Assembly: GCA_026014735.1 (NCBI GenBank)
Contig: JAOZHT010000005.1
Span: 20,764-84,763, forward strand
Length of the DNA: 64,000 nt
DNA from: Candidatus Bathyarchaeota archaeon
Lineage (GTDB): Archaea; Thermoproteota; Bathyarchaeia; Bathyarchaeales; Bathycorpusculaceae
Direction of reading: 5' to 3'
Position 1 is the first letter of the stretch; every line of letters begins with the position of its first letter. Positions 26,049-34,444 of the stretch are shown here, in pieces. The notes under the pieces are model-generated. The model did no database searches. It saw nothing but the letters and a program-made list of their open reading frames with translations, and had not been told where the DNA came from. The translations under genes were made by a program, and so were the position numbers.

Positions 26049-26181
26049 GAGTCCCCATGGAAGCCCAAAAGCTCTATTCGGAAACTGAATATAACTCTAA
26101 GTGTTCCAAGATACAGATTTTAACTCCAATAATCTGCATGCTTGGCAGCAATCTGGTCACAATTTTTCGGTCCCAGAGGCC

Positions 26182-26934
26182 TTATCGGATGGCTTTTTTT
26201 AAGGCGACAAAACAGAGCGCAAAAAACACCACGCCAAACGCCGCTAGAACCAGAAGTGAAATCCAGGGGAAGGCTTGTCCAAGCGCGGATGCCCGCAGAC
26301 AATTGCAGGCATGGGTTAGCGGTGAAGCATATAGGGCTACGCTTAGGGCAGGGGGAATCTGGTTTAGCGAGAAAAAGGTGCCGCTTAGAAAAGACATGGG
26401 CAAAATCACTAGGCTCATAAACAACGTCATGTCCTGATGGGTCTTAGCCTGCAACGCCACGGTGACGCCCAGAAAAGCAAAGACAAAGCAGGTTAACACA
26501 AGCGTTAAGACGAAAAGAAGGTTCATCGCGGGCAGCGGCGAAAACAGCAGCGCTACCGCCAGCAACGCAGCGGAGCTTAAGAGCCCCCGCAGTACACCGA
26601 TTAGGGATTTACCCACGATAATCGAAAAAGCACTCACAGGCGCCATCAGGGTTTCGTCGAAGCATTTGTAGAATAGGCGGTCAACATGCAGTTTAAGTCC
26701 TGAGGTGTTAAAGGCAGTGGTCATCGCCGTTAAAGCTATGATTCCCGGGATTACGAAGTCAAGGTAGCTGTAGCCTTCGATGCTGGTGCCTCTGCCTAAG
26801 CCGTATCCGAACGCCAGCAGATAAAGTATGGGCGCGATGAGGGTTAAGGCCATGGTTTTGCCTATGTTTCGGCGCAGAAAACGCAGATCAACCCATACAA
26901 CTGTGCCTATATCCTGCAGGGTTTCAAGCAACAT
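26182..26934 (-). CDS. ABC-2 type transporter permease
   Basis: The 250-residue protein has six membrane helices and the ABC-2 pattern (YLDFVIPGIIALTAMTTAFNTSGLKL; LMSLVILPMSFLSGTFFSLNQIPPAL; ASPLTHACNCLR). It overlaps the ATPase gene by 11 bases, forming a DrrAB-like exporter. The substrate is unknown. Confidence 0.9.
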   Translation of the reverse strand: MLLETLQDIGTVVWVDLRFLRRNIGKTMALTLIAPILYLLAFGYGLGRGTSIEGYSYLDFVIPGIIALTAMTTAFNTSGLKLHVDRLFYKCFDETLMAPVSAFSIIVGKSLIGVLRGLLSSAALLAVALLFSPLPAMNLLFVLTLVLTCFVFAFLGVTVALQAKTHQDMTLFMSLVILPMSFLSGTFFSLNQIPPALSVALYASPLTHACNCLRASALGQAFPWISLLVLAAFGVVFFALCFVALKKAIR

Positions 26935-27808
26935 TTTCTGCCCCCACCTTTTTGCCGGTTAACTTTACAAAGACATCCTCCAGGTTGGAGTCGCGGATCG
27001 CCGCCTTAACATTAGATGGCAAGCCCTCGATATACCGTATAGCCGTCTGTCGTTCCGCAAAGTGCTCGTAATGGGTGACTTCTCCCTCATCAACCGTCTC
27101 CACCGTTACCATGCCAACTGCCGCTCTAAGCTCCCAGGGCGAACCCAAGGCGATCAGGCGCCCCTGATTAACGATGCCTACCCGCTGGCAGAGGGCCTCA
27201 GCTTCCTCTATGTAATGCGTGGTCAGAAATATGGTGGTGCCTGCTCGTCTTAAGTTGCGTATCAAATCCCACATTTTGCGTCGTACCTGAACATCCAACC
27301 CCACTGTGGGTTCATCTAAAAAGAGCACTTGGGGTCTGTGAAGCAGGGCTCGGGCGATCATCGCCGCCTTCTTCATGCCTCCGGATAGGTCCTCAACCAT
27401 CTTTTCACTTTGCTTGGTTAAACCAACGAATTCCAGCAGTTCACTGATTCGTTGCCTGCGTTCGTCGACGCTGATGTGGTGTAGGCGTGCGTGCAGGTCC
27501 ATGTTTTCCCGCAGGTTCAGGTCTAAATCAAAGGTGAGATGCTGCTGAACTACCCCGATGACTCTTTTGACTTTGTCAGGTTCCTTTTCCACATCGTACC
27601 CTCTGACCCATATGCCTCCTGAGGTGGGCCTTGTTAAGCCTGTGAGGGCGCGGATGGTGGTGGTTTTGCCTGCGCCGTTGGGCCCCAAAAACCCAAAGAT
27701 TTCGCCTGTATGTACGCTGAGGTTTAGGTTTTCTACTGCACAGACATCTCTGTATTGCTTAGTGAGATTGCTGGTTAGGATTGCCTCATCCAACGCCCTT
27801 TGCCCCAT
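26924..27808 (-). CDS. ABC transporter ATPase (DrrA-like)
   Basis: The 294-residue protein has Walker A GPNGAGKTTT, the signature VEDLSGGMKKAAMIARALL, Walker B VLFLDEPTVGLD, the switch TTHYIEEAE, and the C-terminal domain typical of drug or lipid exporter ATPases. It is the first gene of the two-gene exporter operon. The N-terminus LTSNLTKQYRDVCAVENLNL is standard. Confidence 0.92.
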   Translation of the reverse strand: MGQRALDEAILTSNLTKQYRDVCAVENLNLSVHTGEIFGFLGPNGAGKTTTIRALTGLTRPTSGGIWVRGYDVEKEPDKVKRVIGVVQQHLTFDLDLNLRENMDLHARLHHISVDERRQRISELLEFVGLTKQSEKMVEDLSGGMKKAAMIARALLHRPQVLFLDEPTVGLDVQVRRKMWDLIRNLRRAGTTIFLTTHYIEEAEALCQRVGIVNQGRLIALGSPWELRAAVGMVTVETVDEGEVTHYEHFAERQTAIRYIEGLPSNVKAAIRDSNLEDVFVKLTGKKVGAENVA

Positions 27809-27949
27809 AGATGACCGATGGAATTACTATCTTAACCTGAAAGCTCATAAAGTTTTCAACAATCAATAAAAAAGAATCCAAAAGATCCCAAAACCAGATT
27901 GCATCAGACATCCAACTAGAAGCAACCCCTTTGCCGCCTACTAAGCTGC

Positions 27950-28939
27950 TTACCGCTTATACCATAACATTACAGCTAAAAGAGCAATCAGCACCGCCAA
28001 AATCGTAACCTGCAGAACTGTGAGGTAACAGGTTATTCCATCAACGGGCTGTATGAGTGGCAAGGTAAAATCTTGGGGGGGAGTTGGGGTTGCATGGGTT
28101 GGCATGGGTGAGGCGGAGGTGGCGGTTGGTGTCTGGGTTATGGTTTTGGTCGGCGGAGGCAAGGGGGCCTGGGTAGGCGCGGTGGCTTGGGCTGGCTGCG
28201 GCGTCGTCACTGTGGTGGGCAATGCATCTGAATCTGAGATATCCAGCACTACGTTGTCAACTTGAAGTTCCAGTTGTTCCTTGCTGTTGCTCCACCAATT
28301 CTCGCCCAGCCCCGACATGAGGCTAATGGGGTGTGTTTTGTCGGTGAACTGCTGCTGAGACGCAGCTATGACCACTGCACCGTTCACTGCTAAGGACACT
28401 GTTTTTGCGTCATTGTTGATGGTTAAGACAAGATGGTACCAGGTGTTGCTGACTGGGGGAGAACCCGCGGTCTGGAAGATATAGGTGTACACGGCGCTGC
28501 CCCCTATCCATAGTGACCAGGCAGTTGATCCGTCTATACCTACGCCGACGTTGCCGTAGTTACCGTTAAGATTAGTGGAATCGCATATGTAGAGGAAAAA
28601 TATTGCGCCGTTTCCCTGTGTGCAGCCGTTAGGAACGTTGGTGACTAAGACATCCTGTGAGGCAACTATGGTGCTGTTCACGGTTGAGGTGAAACCGTCC
28701 TTTACTAGGTAGGAGTAGGTGCTGGCTCCGGCAACTGGAGGGGGAACGATGAAGCGTGCTGTTTGGTCGCTGACGGTTTGGCTTGCGCCAGATATCACGA
28801 ATGATCGGCTCCATTGGTTAAAGTTGCCGCTTGAAAAGTTGTCTGAGAACGCGCCTACTGCGTCGGCGAGTTTCATGGGGGCAGCTACCATAAAAGAAAG
28901 CAGTATTATAGTAAGAGATGCCGCTATGATCTTGTTCAT
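27950..28939 (-). CDS. Secreted LamG/concanavalin-like surface protein with C-terminal anchor
   Basis: ATG at 28939 (MNKIIAASLTIILLSF) is preferred over TTG at 28957. After the signal peptide, a beta-sandwich region (about 30-225) has LamG-like features: FSDNFSSGNFNQWSR, GVGIDGSTAWSLWIGGS, and NTWYHLVLTINNDAKTVSLAVNG. A Pro/Thr linker (about 235-290) and one TM (about 300-325) follow. It may bind carbohydrate; the ligand is unknown. Confidence 0.8.
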   Translation of the reverse strand: MNKIIAASLTIILLSFMVAAPMKLADAVGAFSDNFSSGNFNQWSRSFVISGASQTVSDQTARFIVPPPVAGASTYSYLVKDGFTSTVNSTIVASQDVLVTNVPNGCTQGNGAIFFLYICDSTNLNGNYGNVGVGIDGSTAWSLWIGGSAVYTYIFQTAGSPPVSNTWYHLVLTINNDAKTVSLAVNGAVVIAASQQQFTDKTHPISLMSGLGENWWSNSKEQLELQVDNVVLDISDSDALPTTVTTPQPAQATAPTQAPLPPPTKTITQTPTATSASPMPTHATPTPPQDFTLPLIQPVDGITCYLTVLQVTILAVLIALLAVMLWYKR

Positions 28940-29217
28940 CTCTATTCGCCAATCCAATAGAAGCGTCGCCGATTAATAAGGGCAAAAGAAGTTAGATAAA
29001 CTGTACTGCAAAAGCTAATTTAAACGAAACGACGAGTTATCTCCAAAAGCAGCAGCCACCAATCCCTCCAGCCTAAAGACTAAACTTTGGTGGTAACGAT
29101 GCAGAGATTTGCAGCCATTACTAAACGCCTCTTAAACCCCAAGGCTTTCTAGTTGTATCCTTTTGCAGCCACAGACGTTCATATCCACTGCCCAAGATAG
29201 TTCTTAACGTGAAAAAC

Positions 29218-29424
29218 ATGACTGTTGTGAAAATTATAGAGTTAATTGGTGCTTCGCCGACTAGCTGGGAAGACGCCGCCAAAAACGCATTAGCTCAAGC
29301 CGCCAAGACCCTCAAGAACATCAAATCCATCTACGTCAAAAGCTGCAAAGCAACCATCGAAAACAACCAAATCAAGGAATACCATGCTATAGTTAAAATT
29401 GCGTTCGTAGTCGAAGGCAGCTAA
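29218..29424 (+). CDS. Dodecin-family flavin-binding protein
   Basis: The start ATG at 29218 gives MTVVKIIELIGASPTSWEDAAKNALAQAAKTL..., the dodecin fold; a GTG nine bases upstream is possible. Dodecins form twelve-subunit shells that store riboflavin or FMN. At 68 residues it is the normal length. The Trp in SPTSWEDAA is the flavin-stacking residue of archaeal dodecins. Confidence 0.92.
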   Translation: MTVVKIIELIGASPTSWEDAAKNALAQAAKTLKNIKSIYVKSCKATIENNQIKEYHAIVKIAFVVEGS

Positions 29425-29638
29425 AAGCTCCTTTCTTGTGATTTCTTTAATACTTCGAAATAATAGAAGTTACTATATTGTTGATTTTTTCCATCTCGCA
29501 TCTCGGTTGAAGAATCACTCGATTTCAGAAGCCGAAGGGAAACTTTTGGGAAAATAAATATTATCATATTTTGATTATCAATATAAAAAAAGTTTTTAGG
29601 GAAAATTTGGGAAGAAATTATATACTTGATCGGGAAAT

Positions 29639-30007
29639 TTGACGCCTTGGGTAGGCAGTTTGGCTGTTTATACAGTTGAAGATAGATTGAAAAAGCTTGA
29701 GGGCAAAATAGCTATGCTTGTTTCCGTGACGGACTATGAGAAGTATCCATTTATCTGCGCCTGCTTGGACGCTGACCTGGACCTTGCTCAAGTGGACAAA
29801 ATTCTTGCTTTAATAAGTGAAGCTGAAAACCTCAATAATACTCCTAACGAGATGAGTTATCACCAGTTTGAGGAAGAACTCATAACTATTGTGCCCTCAA
29901 AAAGGAATGATTCTCACTTCGTTAAATCAATCGTAAAGGCGTTAAACAAGGAACACAAATTTCTAATCTGCGCCAAGAAGTTTAGGGATCAAGGCATAGA
30001 GATTTAG
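29639..30007 (+). CDS. Unknown 122-residue protein
   Basis: From TTG at 29639, or more likely TTG at 29660 (MAVYTVEDRLKKLEGKI), since ATTATATA lies about 29617-29625. It is helical and soluble, with YPFICACLDADLDLAQVDKILALISEA and no recognised motif. The upstream gap is AT-rich and contains two ATTATCA direct repeats (about 29561-29583). Confidence 0.65.
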   Translation: MTPWVGSLAVYTVEDRLKKLEGKIAMLVSVTDYEKYPFICACLDADLDLAQVDKILALISEAENLNNTPNEMSYHQFEEELITIVPSKRNDSHFVKSIVKALNKEHKFLICAKKFRDQGIEI

Positions 30008-30028
30008 ACTTCAGCGGCTTACTTTTTT

Positions 30029-30157
30029 CTATTTTTCCCTTTTGACTATAAATTTGTGGTTGCATTGTTTGCAGAGGTACTCTTGTATCAACGGGTCATC
30101 TTCGAATTGGTCGGTTGGTTTGCAGTTTTTGCTGGTGCAGTAGGGGCATTCTGTCAT
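30029..30157 (-). CDS. 42-residue zinc-ribbon protein
   Basis: A short reading frame from ATG at 30157 encodes MTECPYCTSKNC...YLCKQCNHKF..., with two CxxC knuckles 26 residues apart, a basic tail and a stop at 30029. The arrangement is a typical archaeal mini zinc ribbon. It converges with the gene ending at 30007. The remainder of the gap to 30345 is empty. Confidence 0.7.
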   Translation of the reverse strand: MTECPYCTSKNCKPTDQFEDDPLIQEYLCKQCNHKFIVKREK

Positions 30158-30344
30158 GTTGTTAACCCACCACAAACTACTCACAATCTGAATATGAATG
30201 TTTTTTCAGAACTAACAGTATAACCAAACCATACCTAAACCCAAACTCGATATGTTCAAAACCCACGCTTACGGTGGCAAAGCAATAGCTTAACCATAAC
30301 ACACTTAGGCAAAAACAAACATTCAGACAGCAGAGGAAAGAGGA

Positions 30345-30755
30345 ATGTCGGCGATAGCCAACAGTTGCGAGTACCTAACACCCGATAAAGAGTGCTTAGC
30401 GGTTTTCGAAAGCGAAAAAGCAAAAGAAAGCAGACAACTTAACTGCGAAAACCCCCAGAAGACAACCTGCTGCTATATCTGCCCATCCAGACCAACATGC
30501 GCCATCAGTTGCAGGTATCTGGGGCGGATCGAAACGGATCAGGCTGCACCAGAAATGCAGACGCCCAAACCCCTCGGCGAGAAAGAGGTTTCTACTGCTG
30601 CATCAGCGATGGTTTGTCCTTGCTGCAATGGCGAGATGAACTGTGGCAAAACCAAACTTGCCGTCGAAGGGTTAGATGTTAAAGATTTGTCTGTCCTAGT
30701 GTATGTTTGTCGGGTCTGCGGCAAAATCGAGTTCAAGGCAGAAAGTACGGGATAG
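30345..30755 (+). CDS. Cysteine-rich zinc-binding protein
   Basis: The 136-residue protein has two Cys clusters: an N-terminal one (CEYLTPDKEC...CENPQKTTCCYICPSRPTCAISC) and a C-terminal zinc ribbon (CPCCNGEMNC...VYVCRVCGK). ATG at 30345 follows GAAAGAGGA. It is cytosolic; the role is unknown. Confidence 0.8.
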   Translation: MSAIANSCEYLTPDKECLAVFESEKAKESRQLNCENPQKTTCCYICPSRPTCAISCRYLGRIETDQAAPEMQTPKPLGEKEVSTAASAMVCPCCNGEMNCGKTKLAVEGLDVKDLSVLVYVCRVCGKIEFKAESTG

Positions 30756-30846
30756 AAGATTCTTAGCTTGGCTAATGTCAAGCTTAGATCAACATTTATT
30801 AGCGCTAACCCGTTTTTAGCTCCAAACAATTGGGGATTCAACGTAA

Positions 30847-31074
30847 ATGAAGCTTTCACATCGTGCCCTTGGAGTAACAGCGTTAGCATCAGGCATCATG
30901 GCGTTTTGTCTTCTTGTTCTTCCATATATGCTGTTTCCACAGTTCTACGTGCCTAAAACGTCAGGAGTAGGCTACACTGCTCCAGCGACAATAGAGGGCC
31001 TTGTGCTTATGGCAGCCGGCTTGGTTTTGCTTGTCGTCAGCGTAATTTTTGCCCAGCTCTACAGGCACCGCTAA
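30847..31074 (+). CDS. Small two-helix membrane protein
   Basis: Seventy-five residues with two membrane helices (about 7-30 and 48-70), a short loop GVGYTAPATIEG and a basic end YRHR. No family recognised; the hydrophobic layout is convincing for a real gene. Confidence 0.65.
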   Translation: MKLSHRALGVTALASGIMAFCLLVLPYMLFPQFYVPKTSGVGYTAPATIEGLVLMAAGLVLLVVSVIFAQLYRHR

Positions 31075-31108
31075 AACCTGCCGGTTAACCGATTTCTCTT
31101 AAGATGTG

Positions 31109-32242
31109 TTACCTCTGGTTAATGGGGAGGAAGGGTTTACCGAATTCTCCAACGTAATGCGAGGAAGGCCTAAGCAGCACTGCATCCTCATACTGCTCAA
31201 GAACATGAGCCACCCATCCTGAGATGCGGCTGGAGGCAAAAAACGGCGTGAAAAACTCTGAGGGCACACCCAGCGAGTTAAGGGTGACTGCAGCATAGAA
31301 GTCCACGTTGGGGAAAATCTTCTTCTTTTCGTGGACAACGTTTTCGATTTTTATGGAAAGGTTGTAGATGGTTAGGTTGCTTTTGTTGTGGCAGAGTTGC
31401 TCAGCGATTCCCCGCAGATGCTTGGTTCGGGGATCCTCGGTCTTGTAGATGCGGTGGCCGAACCCCATGATTTTTTTCTGGTCATCCAGCATGCCTTGGA
31501 TGTAATCTTCCACTTCTTCCTCGGTGTTTATGTCGTCGAGCATAAGCATGACTTTCTCGCTGGCGCCGCCATGCAGAGGCCCCTTAAGCGTACCTATAGC
31601 GGAGGTAACCGCGGAGTACACGTCGCTGTTGGTGCTGGCGGTGACGCGGGCGGCAAAGGTGGAGGCGTTAAATCCGTGGTCGGCATGCAGCGTCATGAAG
31701 CGGTCAATGGCGTTTTTCTCTTCGCCGTCTGCCTCGTAGCCGCGGAACATGTAGAGAAAGTTTTCTGCGACGCCCATGTTAGGTTGCGATTCGAGGGGTT
31801 GCAGGTTCATGCGGGTTCTGTAGAGCGCCGCCACCAAAGTTGGAACACGCGCAACTAGGCGAATGGCTCTTTTCTGGTTAGCCGCAAGTGTGTTATCGCA
31901 GCAGTCAGGGTCATCTTGGCAGAGCCGTGAAACCTCGGTGCGTAGAACATCCATGGGGTGGCAGCTTTTTGGGGTCGCCTGAAGGGTTTCTATGGTGGTG
32001 TCGGGCAGTGTCATCTCGGAGACCAGCAGTTGCCTGAACTCGTCGAGTTCTTTTTGGTTGGGTAGTTTCTTGTTGAAGAATAGGTAGGCGACTTCTTCGT
32101 AGCAGACGTTCTCTACTAAATCATCTATATCGTAGCCTAGATAGTAGAGTTTGCCTTTTGGGTCCACGAAGCTGATTCTTGTTTCTGCTGCATGGACATC
32201 GCGTAGTCCTCGGGTTACAGTTTTCTCTTCTTTTTCACACAA
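31109..32242 (-). CDS. gltA: Citrate synthase
   Basis: The 377-residue protein has the catalytic signature of citrate synthase: HADHGFNASTFAAR, GPLHGGASEKVM (His), MGFGHRIYKTEDPR (His/Arg) and NVDFYAAVTLNSLGVP (Asp). The length is that of archaeal and type I bacterial enzymes. It condenses oxaloacetate and acetyl-CoA. It is monocistronic. A close methylcitrate synthase cannot be excluded. Confidence 0.93.
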   Translation of the reverse strand: MCEKEEKTVTRGLRDVHAAETRISFVDPKGKLYYLGYDIDDLVENVCYEEVAYLFFNKKLPNQKELDEFRQLLVSEMTLPDTTIETLQATPKSCHPMDVLRTEVSRLCQDDPDCCDNTLAANQKRAIRLVARVPTLVAALYRTRMNLQPLESQPNMGVAENFLYMFRGYEADGEEKNAIDRFMTLHADHGFNASTFAARVTASTNSDVYSAVTSAIGTLKGPLHGGASEKVMLMLDDINTEEEVEDYIQGMLDDQKKIMGFGHRIYKTEDPRTKHLRGIAEQLCHNKSNLTIYNLSIKIENVVHEKKKIFPNVDFYAAVTLNSLGVPSEFFTPFFASSRISGWVAHVLEQYEDAVLLRPSSHYVGEFGKPFLPINQR

Positions 32243-32501
32243 GATATTCTCCCCCAGACAAGGCCCCTAAGCCCGCTAAGGAGCCTTCCGAGTGCCTTTA
32301 AGAGGTAATCTTATTTTAGTTTAGCGATGAAAAAACAGTAAAATATCAGCGGAAACCCCCTGTTTTCTCTACAAATGTTTGGTTACCATCGAAAAAACCG
32401 CTAACTTGGCTGCGTCAATGCCTATTCGGCGCTACATCTACCGCCGATATTAAATTTGAGCTAGCCCTGCTACCGGTAGAGCAGACTTCGCAGAGCTTTT
32501 T

Positions 32502-32640
32502 GTTAGTTGGTATGGGGTACCCCTCTTTACACAACAACAACCTGCGGATTGCCAGAATCAATGCTTTTTGGAAACGGACCAAGGGGTACATTGCAGGCTG
32601 GTTGTGGAGCCCGCCACAAGTAAAACAAAAAATTTTGACG
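32502..32640 (+). repeat. Conserved ~135-base element, copy B (candidate ncRNA or MITE)
   Basis: Plus-strand counterpart of 4735-4870. It shares ACCCCTCTTTACACAACAAC near the start and GCTGGTTGTGGAGCCC with CCACAAG near the end, then an A/T-rich tail; the middle varies. A TATA-like GATATTAAATTTG (32446-32458) lies 50 bases upstream and could drive it. Terminal hairpin and flanking T/A tract suit an RNA with its own terminator; near-inverted ends (TTGTGGGGG in copy A) would also fit a MITE. Confidence 0.6.
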
Positions 32641-32714
32641 TTACAGAAAGGACAACGTTGCGCCTTCGCCTTACACCAATGAGCATCCGGCGGAGACTCA
32701 TCCCAAGGAGGCGT

Positions 32715-32882
32715 TTAGGTTTTTCGAGAGGGGTTGTCGGCTGAGTCTAAACCCCACGCGATCACCGTCTGCCCCGGGTACGTTTCAAAGCCGTTTTCCT
32801 TGATGCAATCTCAGATTAGGTCTTCTACGGTCACCCAAACGCAGGTTTGGCGTCGACGTGAAGCATGTTCCTCAGCCGACAT
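32715..32882 (-). pseudogene. Small gene with in-frame TGA
   Basis: From ATG at 32882 the frame reads MSAEEHASRRRQTC..., stops at TGA (32811-32813) and, in the same frame, continues for 31 protein-like codons (DCIKENGFETYPGQTVIAW...) to TAA at 32715. A CGA-to-TGA change is the simplest reading. Recoding is conceivable but unsupported. Its 5' end (EEHAS) resembles the small frame just upstream at 32917-33045, suggesting a decayed tandem duplication. Product unknown. Confidence 0.4.
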
Positions 32883-32916
32883 GCAGGTTAAGTCTAAACC
32901 TCAATTGGTAGGTATT

Positions 32917-33045
32917 TCACCAGAAGCTCACATCAAGACCATATCCTCGATTTCTCTCGGTCAGGTTCTTTAATAGCTGCTTTTGGTCTGTACATCTGCC
33001 AGTTGAAGCGTGTTCCTCAACCTGCAACAGTACACGCCCAAACAT
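32917..33045 (-). CDS. 42-residue small frame, likely relic
   Basis: From ATG at 33045 it encodes MFGRVLLQVEEHASTGRC... and ends at TGA (32917). The VEEHAS segment and its DNA (GAGGAACACGCTTCA) match the start of the broken frame at 32882. A TATA-like ATAATATTATA lies just upstream. It is probably a fragment of the same decayed gene. The rest of 32243-33132 holds only the repeated element and nothing else that I recognise. Confidence 0.25.
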   Translation of the reverse strand: MFGRVLLQVEEHASTGRCTDQKQLLKNLTERNRGYGLDVSFW

Positions 33046-33132
33046 CGAATATAATATTATGTGGGCGTCATGGAGCAGCATACAGAATCGGAAAACTTAA
33101 ACAGAACCATGCTGAACTGTATCGGTGCTGGT

Positions 33133-33255
33133 GGCGGGGTATCCGAGCCAGGTCTAAATAGGGCCAGATCAACCTATTTGCCCCTAAGATATGGAGGAGG
33201 ACTTAAGATCCTCTGGCGCAGGCCTTCGTGGGTTCAAGTCCCACCCCCGCCACCA
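33133..33255 (+). tRNA. tRNA-Leu, anticodon TAA, with ~35-base insertion in the D-loop
   Basis: Acceptor GGCGGGG pairs with CCCCGCC. The D-stem is TCC...GGA, the anticodon arm GAGGA-CTTAAGA-TCCTC gives TAA, a long class II variable arm follows, the T-arm is GTGGG-TTCAAGT-CCCAC, then A73 and encoded CCA. Between GAGCCAGGTC and the 3' D-stem there are 38 bases where about three are normal. The extra segment contains a perfect 7-bp hairpin AAATAGG/CCTATTT (33156-33179). A non-canonical archaeal intron is likely, though I could not fix a bulge-helix-bulge boundary. Confidence 0.85.
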
Positions 33256-33261
33256 CTACTC

Positions 33262-33486
33262 AACCCACGAAAGTAAAATCGCCAGTATTTCTTAGATTGC
33301 CATTCGCTGTACCCTTTATCGAAAGATTGTTTGAGTGCTTTCTGTTTTCGTTTTCCATTTCTCATTGCTCTTAATTCTATTGCTTTCAATCTGTTTTCAA
33401 AATTCTGGAAAGACTTCTTTTGTTTGGCTTTCGTTTCTATGATGGAAGTATTTCATCAATTGTTGTTTTATTTTCTTACTCATCAT
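33262..33486 (-). pseudogene. Decayed basic coding relic abutting tRNA-Leu
   Basis: From ATG at 33486 a frame MMSKKIKQQLMKYF... stops at 33397, while an overlapping frame continues as KAKQKKSFQNFENRLKAIEL... through KKYWRFYFRGLSS into the tRNA 3' end. The flank of the tRNA-Leu 3'-end copy at 37657 encodes a similar K-x-Y...RGLSS on the same strand, so both derive from one source. It may be part of a lost mobile element; family unknown. Confidence 0.3.
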
Positions 33487-33545
33487 CGATAACCTACCCT
33501 TCAGTAGTATAAGGGAGTGTGAATGATTTTGCTGTTACATAATCC

Positions 33546-34295
33546 CTATTGCTTGCTATTCAATTGAGCTGCTTTTTCACGAATCATATTAACAATGCGA
33601 ATGCAACTATCTTGATTAGTACAGTCAAACTTCTCATAGTCAGTGAGGTTCTTGACTAATTCAGGAAATGAACCTTGACTAGAAACGTTCTCATCAATTA
33701 AACAAACAATGGGCAAGCCTTTCATTTTAGCCGCACCTAATTCAAAATTTACCCAATCCCTAGTGTGCTTATCACTTACCACGTTTGGAGTAATATAGGC
33801 AAACAAAGCAAAAGAACTATCAATGGCTTGAATAATTTTTTCAACGGGATTCTTAGCTTCTATCTCTTTGCCTGCAAAATAAGGCTGTAGTTCATTATTC
33901 TTAAAAGCCAGATTTGTAAGACCTATAAGTGTCTCATCCTTAGAACTGTGGGATATAAAAAATCTTTTTGAACTAGCCACTCGTATTAATTTCACTTTTC
34001 CGAAACCCGGGATATTTGGTGTCTTAGTTGTATCATCTTTTTTGTATGCGTGATTTCTAGAGCGAGCAGCTTCAAGAGCGGTGTTTAATCGAGCATCAAG
34101 CATGGTTAGTTCCATATAAACATCTGAAGTTTCAGTTGTTCTATCGGCAACCATTTCAAAGTAACTTCTATCAATGTCGAACTGCAATTTTATAGACTGA
34201 ACGGCCCTTTCATCGAGTCCAGTTGCTTCACTCTCAATCTTAGCAATTTGGTTCTCCCAACCCTTCTTAAAATCTTCCAGAGACATTCTAGGCAT
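33546..34295 (-). CDS. TIR-domain protein, candidate defence effector
   Basis: The 249-residue protein has a helical N-terminal part (about 1-90) and a C-terminal TIR/TIR_2 domain (about 108-240): KRFFISHSSKD (111-120), the alpha-C region with DWVNFELGAA (W181, E185, the position of the catalytic Glu in NADase TIRs), and PIVCLIDENV. Family knowledge links such proteins to NAD-consuming anti-phage systems. No sensor partner is obvious nearby. It lies in the AT-rich island between tRNA-Leu and its 3'-end copy. Confidence 0.82.
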   Translation of the reverse strand: MPRMSLEDFKKGWENQIAKIESEATGLDERAVQSIKLQFDIDRSYFEMVADRTTETSDVYMELTMLDARLNTALEAARSRNHAYKKDDTTKTPNIPGFGKVKLIRVASSKRFFISHSSKDETLIGLTNLAFKNNELQPYFAGKEIEAKNPVEKIIQAIDSSFALFAYITPNVVSDKHTRDWVNFELGAAKMKGLPIVCLIDENVSSQGSFPELVKNLTDYEKFDCTNQDSCIRIVNMIREKAAQLNSKQ

Positions 34296-34360
34296 AATTT
34301 GTCTAATAGTCTCTACTGCGCTAAAAAACTTATCACTAATTTAAAGTCCTAATTATCTTA

Positions 34361-34399
34361 TCGATTCAGACGTACTACCTATCGCTTTTAGTTTTTGCC
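34361..34399 (-). promoter_or_regulatory. Repeated promoter-proximal motif, copy 1
   Basis: GATTCAGAC-x-TACTACCTA then T-rich GTTTTTGC (plus-strand reading). It lies 65-105 bases upstream of the TIR gene start and matches 34987-35024, upstream of the gene starting at 34924. It suggests common control of the two genes or a duplicated upstream segment. Confidence 0.5.
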
Positions 34400-34444
34400 T
34401 ACGTAAACATGAACTAACGCCTAACCTGACAAAGAAATCTTTGT

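Noticed and set aside
32500..32682. 60-codon frame across the repeated element, similar to a frame across copy A
   Set aside because: The DNA is conserved at all codon positions and the middle diverges with indels, so the protein similarity is a by-product of nucleotide conservation.
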